Below, in pieces: positions 40,340 through 48,312 of a stretch of 64,000 bases of DNA (positions are counted from its first letter, which is position 1; every line of letters starts with the position of its first letter). The notes beneath the pieces are model-generated. The model saw only the letters and a list, made by a program, of their open reading frames with translations, was not told where the DNA came from and searched no databases. Source of the DNA: JAXMHB01 sp046346965. Lineage in GTDB: Bacteria > Pseudomonadota > Gammaproteobacteria > Xanthomonadales > SZUA-5. The stretch covers positions 384,889 to 448,888 of the forward strand of contig JAXMHB010000001.1 in the NCBI GenBank assembly GCA_046346965.1. Reading direction: 5' to 3'. A program made the translations under genes and the position numbers.

Positions 40340-43300
40340 TCAGTCCTCGAAGCCGTCCCGGTACAGCCGATCCGGCAGCACCGCCAGTTCCAGCGTCTGC
40401 AGCGCCGGCAGGAAGCGCGTGTCGCCGGGATAGCTGAGTGTCAGGCTGAGATTGCCCGCGGTCTGCGGGATCAAATCGCAACTGCCGGCTGGCAACACGA
40501 TCGCGCAGCTCTCGATGCCGACGGTGTTTTGCACCGTGATGGTACCGCTGGGCGCGCCAGACCCGGGCGCTTGCACCAGCAGGCTCACCGGCACCCGCAG
40601 CGGCGCAAACTGACGCGGTATTTGCGTCGGAAAGGCCGGTGGAAACGGCGTCCCGGCGCTGATCACGGTGGCTGCGCGTTCAACCAGATGGGAGCCGCTG
40701 GCGCTGCTGGCGAGGTGCGTCGCGGTGCCGGCAAAGTCCGCGCGCAGGGTGATCGTGCCGGCATTGGCGGGCAGCAGATTGCAGCTGCCGTTGGCGCCGC
40801 TGATCAGACAGGAAGCGCCAGCGCCGTCGCTGATGACGATCGGCCCCGCAGGCACACCCACGCTGCTGCTGAGATCGGCACTGACGGCCACGGCTTGGCC
40901 GTAGACGCTGGGATCGGGCGTGTCCGACACCAGATTCAGGCTGCTGGCCACCGGGTTCACCTGGTGCGGCTCGCTGTCGCTGCTGGGCTGGTAGTCGTTG
41001 GACCCAGCGTAATTGGCGGTCAGCAGCAGAGTGCCCCCGGCCGCCGGCGTCAGGGTGCAGGTGCCGGCGCCGGCATTCAGCACCGCCAGGCACTGTCCAC
41101 CCTGGCCATCGCTGACACTGACACTGCCGCCCGGCGTGCCGGCGGCAGCGCTGACCGTCACTTGAACGGTGATCTGATCGCCGTAGGTGGAAGGATCCGG
41201 CGTGTCGGCGAGGATCGCGGTGCTGCTCACCGCAGGCGTGATCGTGTAGCTGCTGCTGGCGTCGCTTTCGGCGAAGTTCGGCGTGCCCAGATAGCTCGCG
41301 GTGACGGCTGCGCTGCCCGCCGTTTGCGCCGTCAGGGTGCAGCTGCCGATGCCGGCATTGAGAGTGGCCAGGCAGCTGCCGGCGCCGGGCATCTGGATCT
41401 GGACGTTGCCGCTAGCGTTGAAAGCCGGGTCGGCACTGGTCACCGAGACCGCCGCCTGGAAGCTCTCGCCGACCGCGACGGTCGCGGGGGTCAGCGCCGT
41501 GATCTCGGTCTGGGTCAGCACGCGCGGCGTGCTCACCGGGGCAAACTCGCTGGTCTCTTCCAGACCACCCACCACGCGCGCCGCCGTTGCCGTCACCTGC
41601 GTGCCGGCGGTGTAGGGCAGGTTGGTGATTGGCGCGCTGGCGAATCCACTGGCGTCTGTCGTCAGCAGCTGCGACACATTGAGGACGGGCAGCTCACACT
41701 CGCCGCGTCCGCTGGGATCGGCGCTGTGCACCAGGCAATAGCGGATGCGGAAACTGGTGTTCGGCAGCGAGTTCAGCGACACATTGCCGTGAACCAAGGT
41801 CGCACTGCGCACCAGTTGCGCGAGGATCGGATGATTCTGCCCGTTGTTGCCGCCAATATCCGGATCGAGTGGATCATTGGCACTGACGCCATCGCCGTTG
41901 AAGATCCCGGTCAGATCGAGGTCGATGCCCAACTCGCCGTTCGCGTACAGCGTGTTCTCGATCAGGCTGCAGGTATTGCCCGGACCGCCGACCAGAATGC
42001 CGTCATCGCCGTTGTTCGCAATCCAATTGCGCAGGACCCGACTGCCGCCCAGGCGAATGTTGATCCCGGCGCCGGAATTGGGCGCCGGGGTCTGCCCGTC
42101 ATCGGCGACACCGATGCGATTGCCCTCGATCAGCGCATTGGAGGCCTCCACCCGGATGCCTTCGACAAAGCCGCCGATGGTGTTGTTGCGGATCTGTACA
42201 CCCGAGGTGGCGCCAGCGCCGACGCCGATGCCGGAGGAGACGTTGGATGAAATCGGCGCGGCGGGCGCGAGCAGGCGAGTCAGACCATCGCGACGCAGCC
42301 CGATCAGATTGCCCTCGGCGACACTGCCGGAGGCGGCCAGGTGCACGCCGATGATCGCCAGATTGGCGTCCGCGCCGATCAGATTGCGCTGGGCCAGCGT
42401 GCTGCCGCCGACTCGGCAACCGCTGCAGTTGAGTTGTGCCGTGTTGCCGACGGTCGTCGACAGCGAGAGACCATCCTGGCTGACGCCAATAAAGCAGGAT
42501 TCGACCGCGCCGGGGCCTATCGACAGCAGTGCGCTCGGCCCGCGCAGTACCAGGCCGCGGATCAGACTGTCGGGCGACCCGGTCAGTGCCAGCTTGGCGC
42601 CCAGGATGTCGATCGGCAGTTGTGCGTTGGTGCCGATGGTTGCGGTGTTGGCCACGTAGCCGGTTTGCGTGCTGCCATCGATCTCCAGCCGGCCACTGCT
42701 CTGCAGCAGGCTCAGGCCGGCGATGCTGATCGTATGCGGACCATTGCCCGGGATCGCAAAGCGGATGCGATCGCGCGCGCTGCCGACGTCCGGGTGCGCG
42801 TCTGCTTCAACGAAGGCCTGCTTGAACGAGCCCAACCCGGCGCCGCCGGTATGGCTGACGACGAATTCCGCCACGCCGGGCGTGTAGGCAGCTCGCAGCG
42901 GGCCGATCTCGCTGGTCTCTACCGGTGCGCCGGCGTTTAGTCGGGTGGCGGTGGCGGCCACACCGGCGATGTAGCCGCTATCGGAGAAGCTCACGGTCAG
43001 CGGGCCGAAGCTGGCGTTGCCACTGGCGTCGGTGCTGACATCGACGGTCGAGGCGCCTACACGCTCGGCGTCACCGAAGTCGGCGTTGATCGACACTGAG
43101 CCATCGTCCAGGCGCGTTGCGGCGTAGAACTCGATCCGAAAGCTGGAATTGGCCACGGAGTTCAAGCTGCCGCGGATGCTCGCGGTGTTCGCGTCCAGTC
43201 GCTGCACCTCAGTCAGGATCGGATAGTTCTGTTGGTTGTTGGCGCCGCCATCGCTGTCGCCGGCGTCGTTGGCGGTATGGCCGCTGGTGCCGAGCAGATC

Positions 43301-44317
43301 GATCGGAATGGTGGCGTTGTCGATGTAGCGATTCGCGCTGAAGACGACGCCAGTGACGCCGGTAGGGACGTTCATGGCGCGCGTACTGGTGTAGGCCATC
43401 AGATTGTTGCTCACCGTCGCCGCGAGGGCGCCCAGGGTGAAGCCCGCGGTCACACAAGCCGGGGCGCTGCTGCCATCCGCGGTCGTGCCGAAGCGGTTGC
43501 CGGAAATCAGGGTGCCGAAGCTGGTCAGGGCGGCGCTGCTGGTGCAACTGATGGTGTTGTTGATCAGCTGTTGATTGGCCACGGCGGCCGAGGAGAACAC
43601 GCCGCTGGGGACGGCGCCCGGCGTTACTCCGTCCGGCTTGAGTCCGATCAGATTGTTCTCGATGCGCACCTGGGTCAGTGCCGCCATCTGCACCGCATGT
43701 GTCGTGCTGGCCGCCACCACATTGCGGTCGGCGGGATTGGGCCCGCCCAGCGTCACCAGTCCGCTGACGTTGTCGACACGAAAGCCGAATTGGTTAGCCG
43801 CCAGGGTCGTCCCGTCGGCCTCCACGCCCAGCCAACAGCCGCGCACGCTGGCGCTGGTCGATACGCCGATTCCGGCGCCGCTGGCTTTGTTGACCACCGC
43901 GATCCCAGACACCTCGCTGCCTGCGGCGGCCACCGCCAGTGCAGGCGTGGTCGTGCTGACCGCGGCCGCATCGATCACGATGCGGATCACCGCGTTGCTG
44001 CCAGCCGACGCCGTGTTCGCCGCCGCGCCCGGTTGGCTGTAGCCCAGAATGGACATGGCGGTAGACATCACCGGCAGATTGGACGAGATCGCGATCCGAT
44101 GCGGCCCAGCACCCGGGATGTTGAAGCGGATCTCGTCCGGGCCGCCGACGTTCGCCGTGGCATTGGCCAGCGTAATGGCCTCGCGCAAGGTGCACTCGCT
44201 GGCATCGCAGACGCCGTTGCCGGGATCAGCGGTCGCATTGACCGTAAACACGTTGACGGCGGACGCATGGCCCGACGCAAGCCAGCACAGCAGTCCCCAC
44301 ACCCAGTAGCGTCCCAT
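40340..44317 (-). CDS. Large secreted CSLREA-domain/Ig-like repeat protein with C-terminal YRDGFED tail
   Basis: The 1325-residue protein has a signal peptide (LLCWLASGHASA). A CSLREA-type motif follows at about 22-48 (VNATADPGNGVCDA, CTLREAITLAN). Two long parallel-beta-helix-like modules have repeats such as IENNLIGLKPDG and IEGNRIGVADDG. About four bacterial Ig-like repeats (about 990-1310) are of the form TPDPSTYGDQITVQVTV and GTCTLTPAAGGTLLL. The extreme C-terminus is DRLYRDGFED, matching the tail on two other secreted proteins here. It is probably a cell-surface or released adhesin-like protein. Multiple paired cysteines lie in the Ig-like repeats. No enzymatic motif was seen. Confidence 0.85.
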   Translation of the reverse strand: MGRYWVWGLLCWLASGHASAVNVFTVNATADPGNGVCDASECTLREAITLANATANVGGPDEIRFNIPGAGPHRIAISSNLPVMSTAMSILGYSQPGAAANTASAGSNAVIRIVIDAAAVSTTTPALAVAAAGSEVSGIAVVNKASGAGIGVSTSASVRGCWLGVEADGTTLAANQFGFRVDNVSGLVTLGGPNPADRNVVAASTTHAVQMAALTQVRIENNLIGLKPDGVTPGAVPSGVFSSAAVANQQLINNTISCTSSAALTSFGTLISGNRFGTTADGSSAPACVTAGFTLGALAATVSNNLMAYTSTRAMNVPTGVTGVVFSANRYIDNATIPIDLLGTSGHTANDAGDSDGGANNQQNYPILTEVQRLDANTASIRGSLNSVANSSFRIEFYAATRLDDGSVSINADFGDAERVGASTVDVSTDASGNASFGPLTVSFSDSGYIAGVAATATRLNAGAPVETSEIGPLRAAYTPGVAEFVVSHTGGAGLGSFKQAFVEADAHPDVGSARDRIRFAIPGNGPHTISIAGLSLLQSSGRLEIDGSTQTGYVANTATIGTNAQLPIDILGAKLALTGSPDSLIRGLVLRGPSALLSIGPGAVESCFIGVSQDGLSLSTTVGNTAQLNCSGCRVGGSTLAQRNLIGADANLAIIGVHLAASGSVAEGNLIGLRRDGLTRLLAPAAPISSNVSSGIGVGAGATSGVQIRNNTIGGFVEGIRVEASNALIEGNRIGVADDGQTPAPNSGAGINIRLGGSRVLRNWIANNGDDGILVGGPGNTCSLIENTLYANGELGIDLDLTGIFNGDGVSANDPLDPDIGGNNGQNHPILAQLVRSATLVHGNVSLNSLPNTSFRIRYCLVHSADPSGRGECELPVLNVSQLLTTDASGFASAPITNLPYTAGTQVTATAARVVGGLEETSEFAPVSTPRVLTQTEITALTPATVAVGESFQAAVSVTSADPAFNASGNVQIQMPGAGSCLATLNAGIGSCTLTAQTAGSAAVTASYLGTPNFAESDASSSYTITPAVSSTAILADTPDPSTYGDQITVQVTVSAAAGTPGGSVSVSDGQGGQCLAVLNAGAGTCTLTPAAGGTLLLTANYAGSNDYQPSSDSEPHQVNPVASSLNLVSDTPDPSVYGQAVAVSADLSSSVGVPAGPIVISDGAGASCLISGANGSCNLLPANAGTITLRADFAGTATHLASSASGSHLVERAATVISAGTPFPPAFPTQIPRQFAPLRVPVSLLVQAPGSGAPSGTITVQNTVGIESCAIVLPAGSCDLIPQTAGNLSLTLSYPGDTRFLPALQTLELAVLPDRLYRDGFED

Positions 44318-44542
44318 GCGCTATCCCCGGCGATGAACATGGACGGCAAGCTAGGGCGCGCTCGCGTGGGTCGCTTGTCACCGGGTTGCGTTTGCTTGGC
44401 GCAACCGTGCAAGCCGTGACCTGCGCAACTTGATGCAGACAAAGTGCAACGCAATGTGATGCGAGCGCGCGCCAACCGCCTCAGTGTGGTCCTGCCGGTC
44501 GGCTTGCACCCGCCCGGCGCCTCTCCATCACCGAGCACGAAC

Positions 44543-44707
44543 ATGAGCAAAGAGACTCTCACTGTCAGTGGCACCCTGCGTGTGCGGCACACACGTCAAG
44601 CGGGATCCGGAACCACCGCGCTGCCCGTCGTCGCGCCGATGCCGAGGGTGGCGGTGCGCGCGCTGGCGAAGCACCTGGGCGTATGGCGTGAGTTAGGGAA
44701 CCTCTGA
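44543..44707 (+). pseudogene. 5' fragment of the metallopeptidase gene, cut by the inserted repeat element
   Basis: The open frame starts at ATG 44543 (MSKETLTVSGTLRVRH) and runs into the left inverted repeat at 44695, where it meets a stop (CTC TGA) at 44707. Its 51 native residues look like the first strands of a carboxypeptidase-regulatory-like/transthyretin-like domain (VSGTLRV, PRVAVRALAKHLGVWREL). The domain continues directly in the right fragment as GETITDFAGRFSISS once about 271 bp are removed. Both fragments therefore look like one gene. Confidence 0.65.
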
Positions 44708-44965
44708 ACAAGTCTCGTGAGCCGCGTTGCGAGTCAGAATCGTCTGCCGCTAGGCGCGGTCCGCAGGGCATAGCCGGGCTCTCTGGCCAAGGACCGGAAC
44801 GACGCGGCGGACGATTCTGGCCGCAACCCTTCGGGACGGGGCTGAATCGGCCTCCAGCGTCGTCAGTCGCCTCGGCCAGAGAGCCGGCTATGCCCTTCGG
44901 CGACTTCCTCGCTGGAGACCGATTCAGCCGCCGTCGCGGCTACGATACTTGTTCAGAGGTTCCCT
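44695..44965. mobile_element. MITE-like element, ~271 bp, perfect 19 bp terminal inverted repeats
   Basis: AGGGAACCTCTGAACAAGT (44695-44713) is exactly inverted at 44947-44965, with further imperfect pairing inward. Inside are more inverted pairs: 44766-44788 with 44874-44895 (22 of 23), 44841-44859 with 44910-44928 (18 of 19), and 44735-44750 with 44807-44819 (partial). No transposase is encoded. No convincing target duplication is visible; the flanks read TTA and CTC. It appears to be a non-autonomous element moved by a transposase elsewhere; the family was not identified. Confidence 0.8.
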
Positions 44966-46019
44966 CGGCGAGACGATCACGGATTTCGCCGGGCGCTTCT
45001 CCATCAGTTCGTCCGAACGCGCGAAGGATTGGCGCTTCCGTATCGATGTGCGGCTGACGTCAGACGACCTGGTGGTGCGCTCCCACGCTGTCGCCGACTG
45101 GGACACCGTTCTGGAGCAGCCTGCGGTCCGCGGCGAGGATTTACGCGACGTGGAGCTGATTTTCGGGGATCGTCGCGGATCCAGTCGCGACGCCACCGAG
45201 CGGCTCGATGATCCGCAGGACCATGAGCGTGCCGAGGTGTGGGCGATCGCGCGTCGGATGCTGGAGGGTTTGGATGCACTGGGCGCAGCGTTTCAGGCCG
45301 CGCTGATCCGGCCCTATCGGCTCGAGATCGTCACCCCCAGTCTGAGAACCTACGCCAGTCCGGTGACTCGGAACGTACACCTGATCCGCGGAGAGTCCGT
45401 ACTCAACATCCTGCACGAATCCATGCACATCTGGGCCTACGATCACACGCGCGCTCTGGTGGGTGGGCAAGCGGGCCTGATACCCAGCTTGACCGGAGGG
45501 GGCACCCATGAAGCCGAGGAGCGTGAGAGTACGGCCTTTCACGAGGGTTTTGCGCAGTTTGCCGCTCGCCACTGGCTGCACCTGCTGTTCGGTGCCGCCT
45601 ATCCGCGACCGCAAAATCGTGCGTCCATGGCAGCGATAGGCGTCCGCGAGCTCGCCGGCATGATTCGCAACGACGATGGCTGGGAATCCGCACTGCTGAC
45701 GCTGACCATGCCCGAGTTGCATCGATTCGACTTTGGTAGCGCCAACGGCACGCCCGGTGCGATCACCGAGTCAGCGTCCGCGCCTGCCGCGTGCACCAGC
45801 CCGTCCGCCACCTTTCAGCAAATGCTCGCGATCTTCGGCGAGGCGCCGGCGCGGGGTTTCTCCAAGCGACTCGGGCGCCCCGAGATGCAGGACATGGCTT
45901 TGTTCCTCGGCCGGGTCTGCGGCATTCTGCGCGGTGATTTGAATGGACGCGCAGGCGAGTTTCTGCGCCTGCTGGACCCTTCAGAGACGGTCGAGCCGCG
46001 CGCGCTCTTCTGCTTGTAG
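44949..46019 (+). pseudogene. 3' part of interrupted putative zinc metallopeptidase gene
   Basis: The frame runs from inside the right inverted repeat to 46019 and has no plausible start with a ribosome binding site. It continues a regulatory-like beta domain (GETITDFAGRFSIS, FRIDVRLTSDDLVVRS). Further on it carries HESMH near 155-160, which fits the HExxH zinc motif. About 45 residues later comes FHEGFAQFAARHW, a plausible third-ligand region as in gluzincin-like families. The catalytic part is intact, so it could still be made from an internal start. The name is inferred from motifs only. Confidence 0.6.
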
Positions 46020-46035
46020 CCATCGTGGAGGAACC

Positions 46036-46713
46036 ATGCTTGATCGCGTTCGACTGACGGCCGGTGACGGCGCCACCATCGGCGCCTGGCAGGCTATGCC
46101 CGCGCACTTCCGCGCCGGCGTGGTCGTCGTGCAGGAGATCTTCGGCGTCACTGCGCACATCCGCAGCGTCGTTGCGCAGTACGCACAGGCGGGCTTTGCC
46201 ACCATCGCCCCATGCTTGTTTGATCGCATTGAGGCGGATGTGGAACTCCGCTGCGATGACGCCGGTATGGCCCGCGGACGCGACCTGGTGGCTACGCTCG
46301 GCATGGACGCAGCGCTGCGGGATGTGCGTGCGGCCGCCGATCATCTGCGCGCCGCCGGTTGCAGCGCTGTTGGGGTGGTGGGCTACTGCTGGGGAGGCGC
46401 CGTGGCATTTCTGGCGAGTACACGTCTAGGGTTGCCTGCCGCCAGCTACTACGGTCGACTGGTGCCGCAGTTCCTGCACGAGCGTCCGCAGGCGCCGCTG
46501 ATGTTTCACTACGGTGAGCACGATGCGCTGATCCCGCCCGAGTCGGTCGCGCAGGTGGCGCGGGCACTGCCGGAGGTGCCGCTGTACCGCTATCCGGCGG
46601 GCCACGCCTTCAATCGTCTGGGAGATCCGCACGGCGATGCGCCCAGCGCGGCGTTGGCGTTTGAGCGTACAGTGGATTTTCTGCGGAGAGCGCTGGGTGG
46701 CGACCATGGCTGA
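46036..46713 (+). CDS. Dienelactone hydrolase family protein
   Basis: The 225-residue protein has the DLH fold with the catalytic Cys in VVGYCWGGAVAF, Asp in GEHDALIPP and His in YPAGHAFNR. The N-terminal Glu is in VVVQEIFGVTAHIR. Family members cleave dienelactones in chlorocatechol breakdown, but many act on other esters. ATG 46036 follows GGAGGA. The stop overlaps the start of the HIT gene by eight bases, and a cupin follows, so three genes are translationally linked. Confidence 0.9.
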   Translation: MLDRVRLTAGDGATIGAWQAMPAHFRAGVVVVQEIFGVTAHIRSVVAQYAQAGFATIAPCLFDRIEADVELRCDDAGMARGRDLVATLGMDAALRDVRAAADHLRAAGCSAVGVVGYCWGGAVAFLASTRLGLPAASYYGRLVPQFLHERPQAPLMFHYGEHDALIPPESVAQVARALPEVPLYRYPAGHAFNRLGDPHGDAPSAALAFERTVDFLRRALGGDHG

Positions 46714-47131
46714 GTGGTCACTGGATCCTCGTCTCGCAGTCGATAGCGAGTATCTGGCCGAGGTGGAATCGGTCCTGATCCTGGGCAAGACCCGTGCGCC
46801 GTGGCCCTGGCTGATTCTGGTGCCGCGCGTGCCGCAGGCGAGCGAGTGGTTCGATCTGCCGCCCGCTGACAGTCAACATTTGCTGATGTTGTCCTTGCGT
46901 ATCGGCGCTGCGATGAAGGCAGAGTGCGCGGCCGACAAGATCAACTGGGGCGCCCTGGGCAATGTCGTTCCCCAGTTGCACCTCCATGTGGTAGCGCGTC
47001 ATTACGGCGACCCGGCCTGGCCGGGTCCGATCTGGGGTATTCCGACGCCACCATTGGATGCGGCGGCGCAGAGCGCTCGCAATGCCCAGCTGCGCAGAAT
47101 CCTGGATCGAGTTCTTTGGAGTTGCGCATGA
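46706..47131 (+). CDS. HIT-domain protein
   Basis: The 141-residue protein belongs to the histidine triad superfamily of nucleotide hydrolases/transferases. The motif reads PQLHLHVVARHYGDPAWPGPIWG. The first His of the usual HxHxHxx is replaced by Gln (QLHLHVV), as in other bacterial members of this subgroup. The N-terminal half contains RAPWPWLILVPR. It sits between a dienelactone hydrolase and a cupin, overlapping each by a few bases. Confidence 0.87.
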   Translation: MAEWSLDPRLAVDSEYLAEVESVLILGKTRAPWPWLILVPRVPQASEWFDLPPADSQHLLMLSLRIGAAMKAECAADKINWGALGNVVPQLHLHVVARHYGDPAWPGPIWGIPTPPLDAAAQSARNAQLRRILDRVLWSCA

Positions 47132-47469
47132 GGACCAGCGCGGCCGATCTATTGGCAAGGCTGCCCGGCAGATGCACCGCTGTATGGCCGGACGGCGAGC
47201 GCTTCGTTGAGGCCTTTCGCCACGGCAGCATGTCAGTCGAACTCTACGCCCCCCGCGGCAGCGATCCCCAGCAGCCACATGCACAGGACGAGCTTTACTT
47301 CGTCATTGCCGGGACCGGAGACTTCGTGCTCGACGGCGTGGGGCAGCCCTTTGCGGCTGGTGCGGCCTTGTTTGTCCCGGCAGGCGTTCCACATCGCTTC
47401 GAGAACTTCAGCGATGACTTTGCGACCTGGGTGGTTTTCTGGGGCCCCCCGGGCGGCGAGGCGCCATGA
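47128..47469 (+). CDS. Cupin-domain protein
   Basis: The 113-residue single-domain cupin has motif 1 around PHAQDELYFVIAGTGDFVLDG (metal ligands in HxxxELYxV form) and motif 2 around FVPAGVPHRFENF. The metal site looks complete. The substrate is unknown; small cupins can be dioxygenases, isomerases or sensors. The ATG overlaps the HIT stop (ATGA). It is the last gene of the DLH-HIT-cupin set. Confidence 0.87.
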   Translation: MRTSAADLLARLPGRCTAVWPDGERFVEAFRHGSMSVELYAPRGSDPQQPHAQDELYFVIAGTGDFVLDGVGQPFAAGAALFVPAGVPHRFENFSDDFATWVVFWGPPGGEAP

Positions 47470-47496
47470 GTCATCGACCCTTGCCCCTTTCCGAGA

Positions 47497-48222
47497 TCAG
47501 TCCGTGACCTTGAACCTGACGGGAACCACCAGGTAGGGATCTCGTCCCTCCCGGAATTGCCAGCGTTGAGCCGCGTCGAGTGCCGCGGCATCGAGAATTT
47601 CATTGCCGCTAGATTGATGAATGGATCGTTCCATGACACGACCATGGGCATCGATGCGGATCATCAAGAGCACCTCGCCTTCAATACCTGCGTCTAGCAG
47701 TTCGCGCGGATAATGCGGAGGATTTGCCATTATCGAATCCAGCTCGGCCTTCGTGATGTCTTCTGCGACTGCGTATCGAAGGCAGGTTGACATCGGCGGC
47801 TTGAAGTGCACGCGATATTGCGTCCGGTATGGGCATCCGCGCGGCTCAAGCCGCCAGTGCGCTACTGCCTTTTGGGCCGAAAGGTCAAATGAAAGTCTCC
47901 CACTCGATCGAGCGATCAAGACCTCCGTAACGCGCCCTTTGGGGTTGACGAGCAGGTCCAGCAGGACTTCCCCTGCGGCGCAGTTTGCCAACACTTGCCG
48001 CGGGTACTTAGGAGCAAACCCGCGCATGTCGATCTTGCCACCGTAGAGAGTGGCGATCGAATCGTCATCCCGGCAATCTGTCGCGGCTGAGGAACCGGGC
48101 ACCGCGCGCCTTTCAACGGGCACACTATTCGCTTCCGGCTCATTTGCGGAAGCGGTCGTGGTGATGCAAACCGATAGCAGCAGCGTCAATGTCAGCGACG
48201 TTTGCTGGTTCCTTTTCGTCAT
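47497..48222 (-). CDS. Secreted protein with two TonB C-terminal domains
   Basis: The 241-residue protein has a signal peptide (LTLLLSVCITTTASA). Two TonB_C-type domains follow: one around KYPRQVLANCAAGEVLLDLLVN with SFDLSAQKAVAHWRLEP, the second around HYPRELLDAGIEGEVLLMIRID with EILDAAALDAAQRWQF. There is no membrane anchor or long Pro-rich spacer, so it is not a normal energy-transducing TonB. Four to five cysteines suggest disulfides. GC content is visibly lower than neighbours. It could bind receptor TonB boxes or peptidoglycan in the periplasm; that is speculation. Confidence 0.8.
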   Translation of the reverse strand: MTKRNQQTSLTLTLLLSVCITTTASANEPEANSVPVERRAVPGSSAATDCRDDDSIATLYGGKIDMRGFAPKYPRQVLANCAAGEVLLDLLVNPKGRVTEVLIARSSGRLSFDLSAQKAVAHWRLEPRGCPYRTQYRVHFKPPMSTCLRYAVAEDITKAELDSIMANPPHYPRELLDAGIEGEVLLMIRIDAHGRVMERSIHQSSGNEILDAAALDAAQRWQFREGRDPYLVVPVRFKVTD

Positions 48223-48312
48223 GGCTGCGCTGCCATCCCGGCGACCACCAGATCCTACCGCAGCGTACGACGTTACCGCATTGTTCCCGTCAACGACGCA
48301 GCAGCGGCTTGA

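Noticed and set aside
40529..42250. 573-residue + strand frame opposite the CSLREA protein
   Set aside because: No start signal and no recognisable domain; the opposite strand encodes a signal peptide and ordered repeats.
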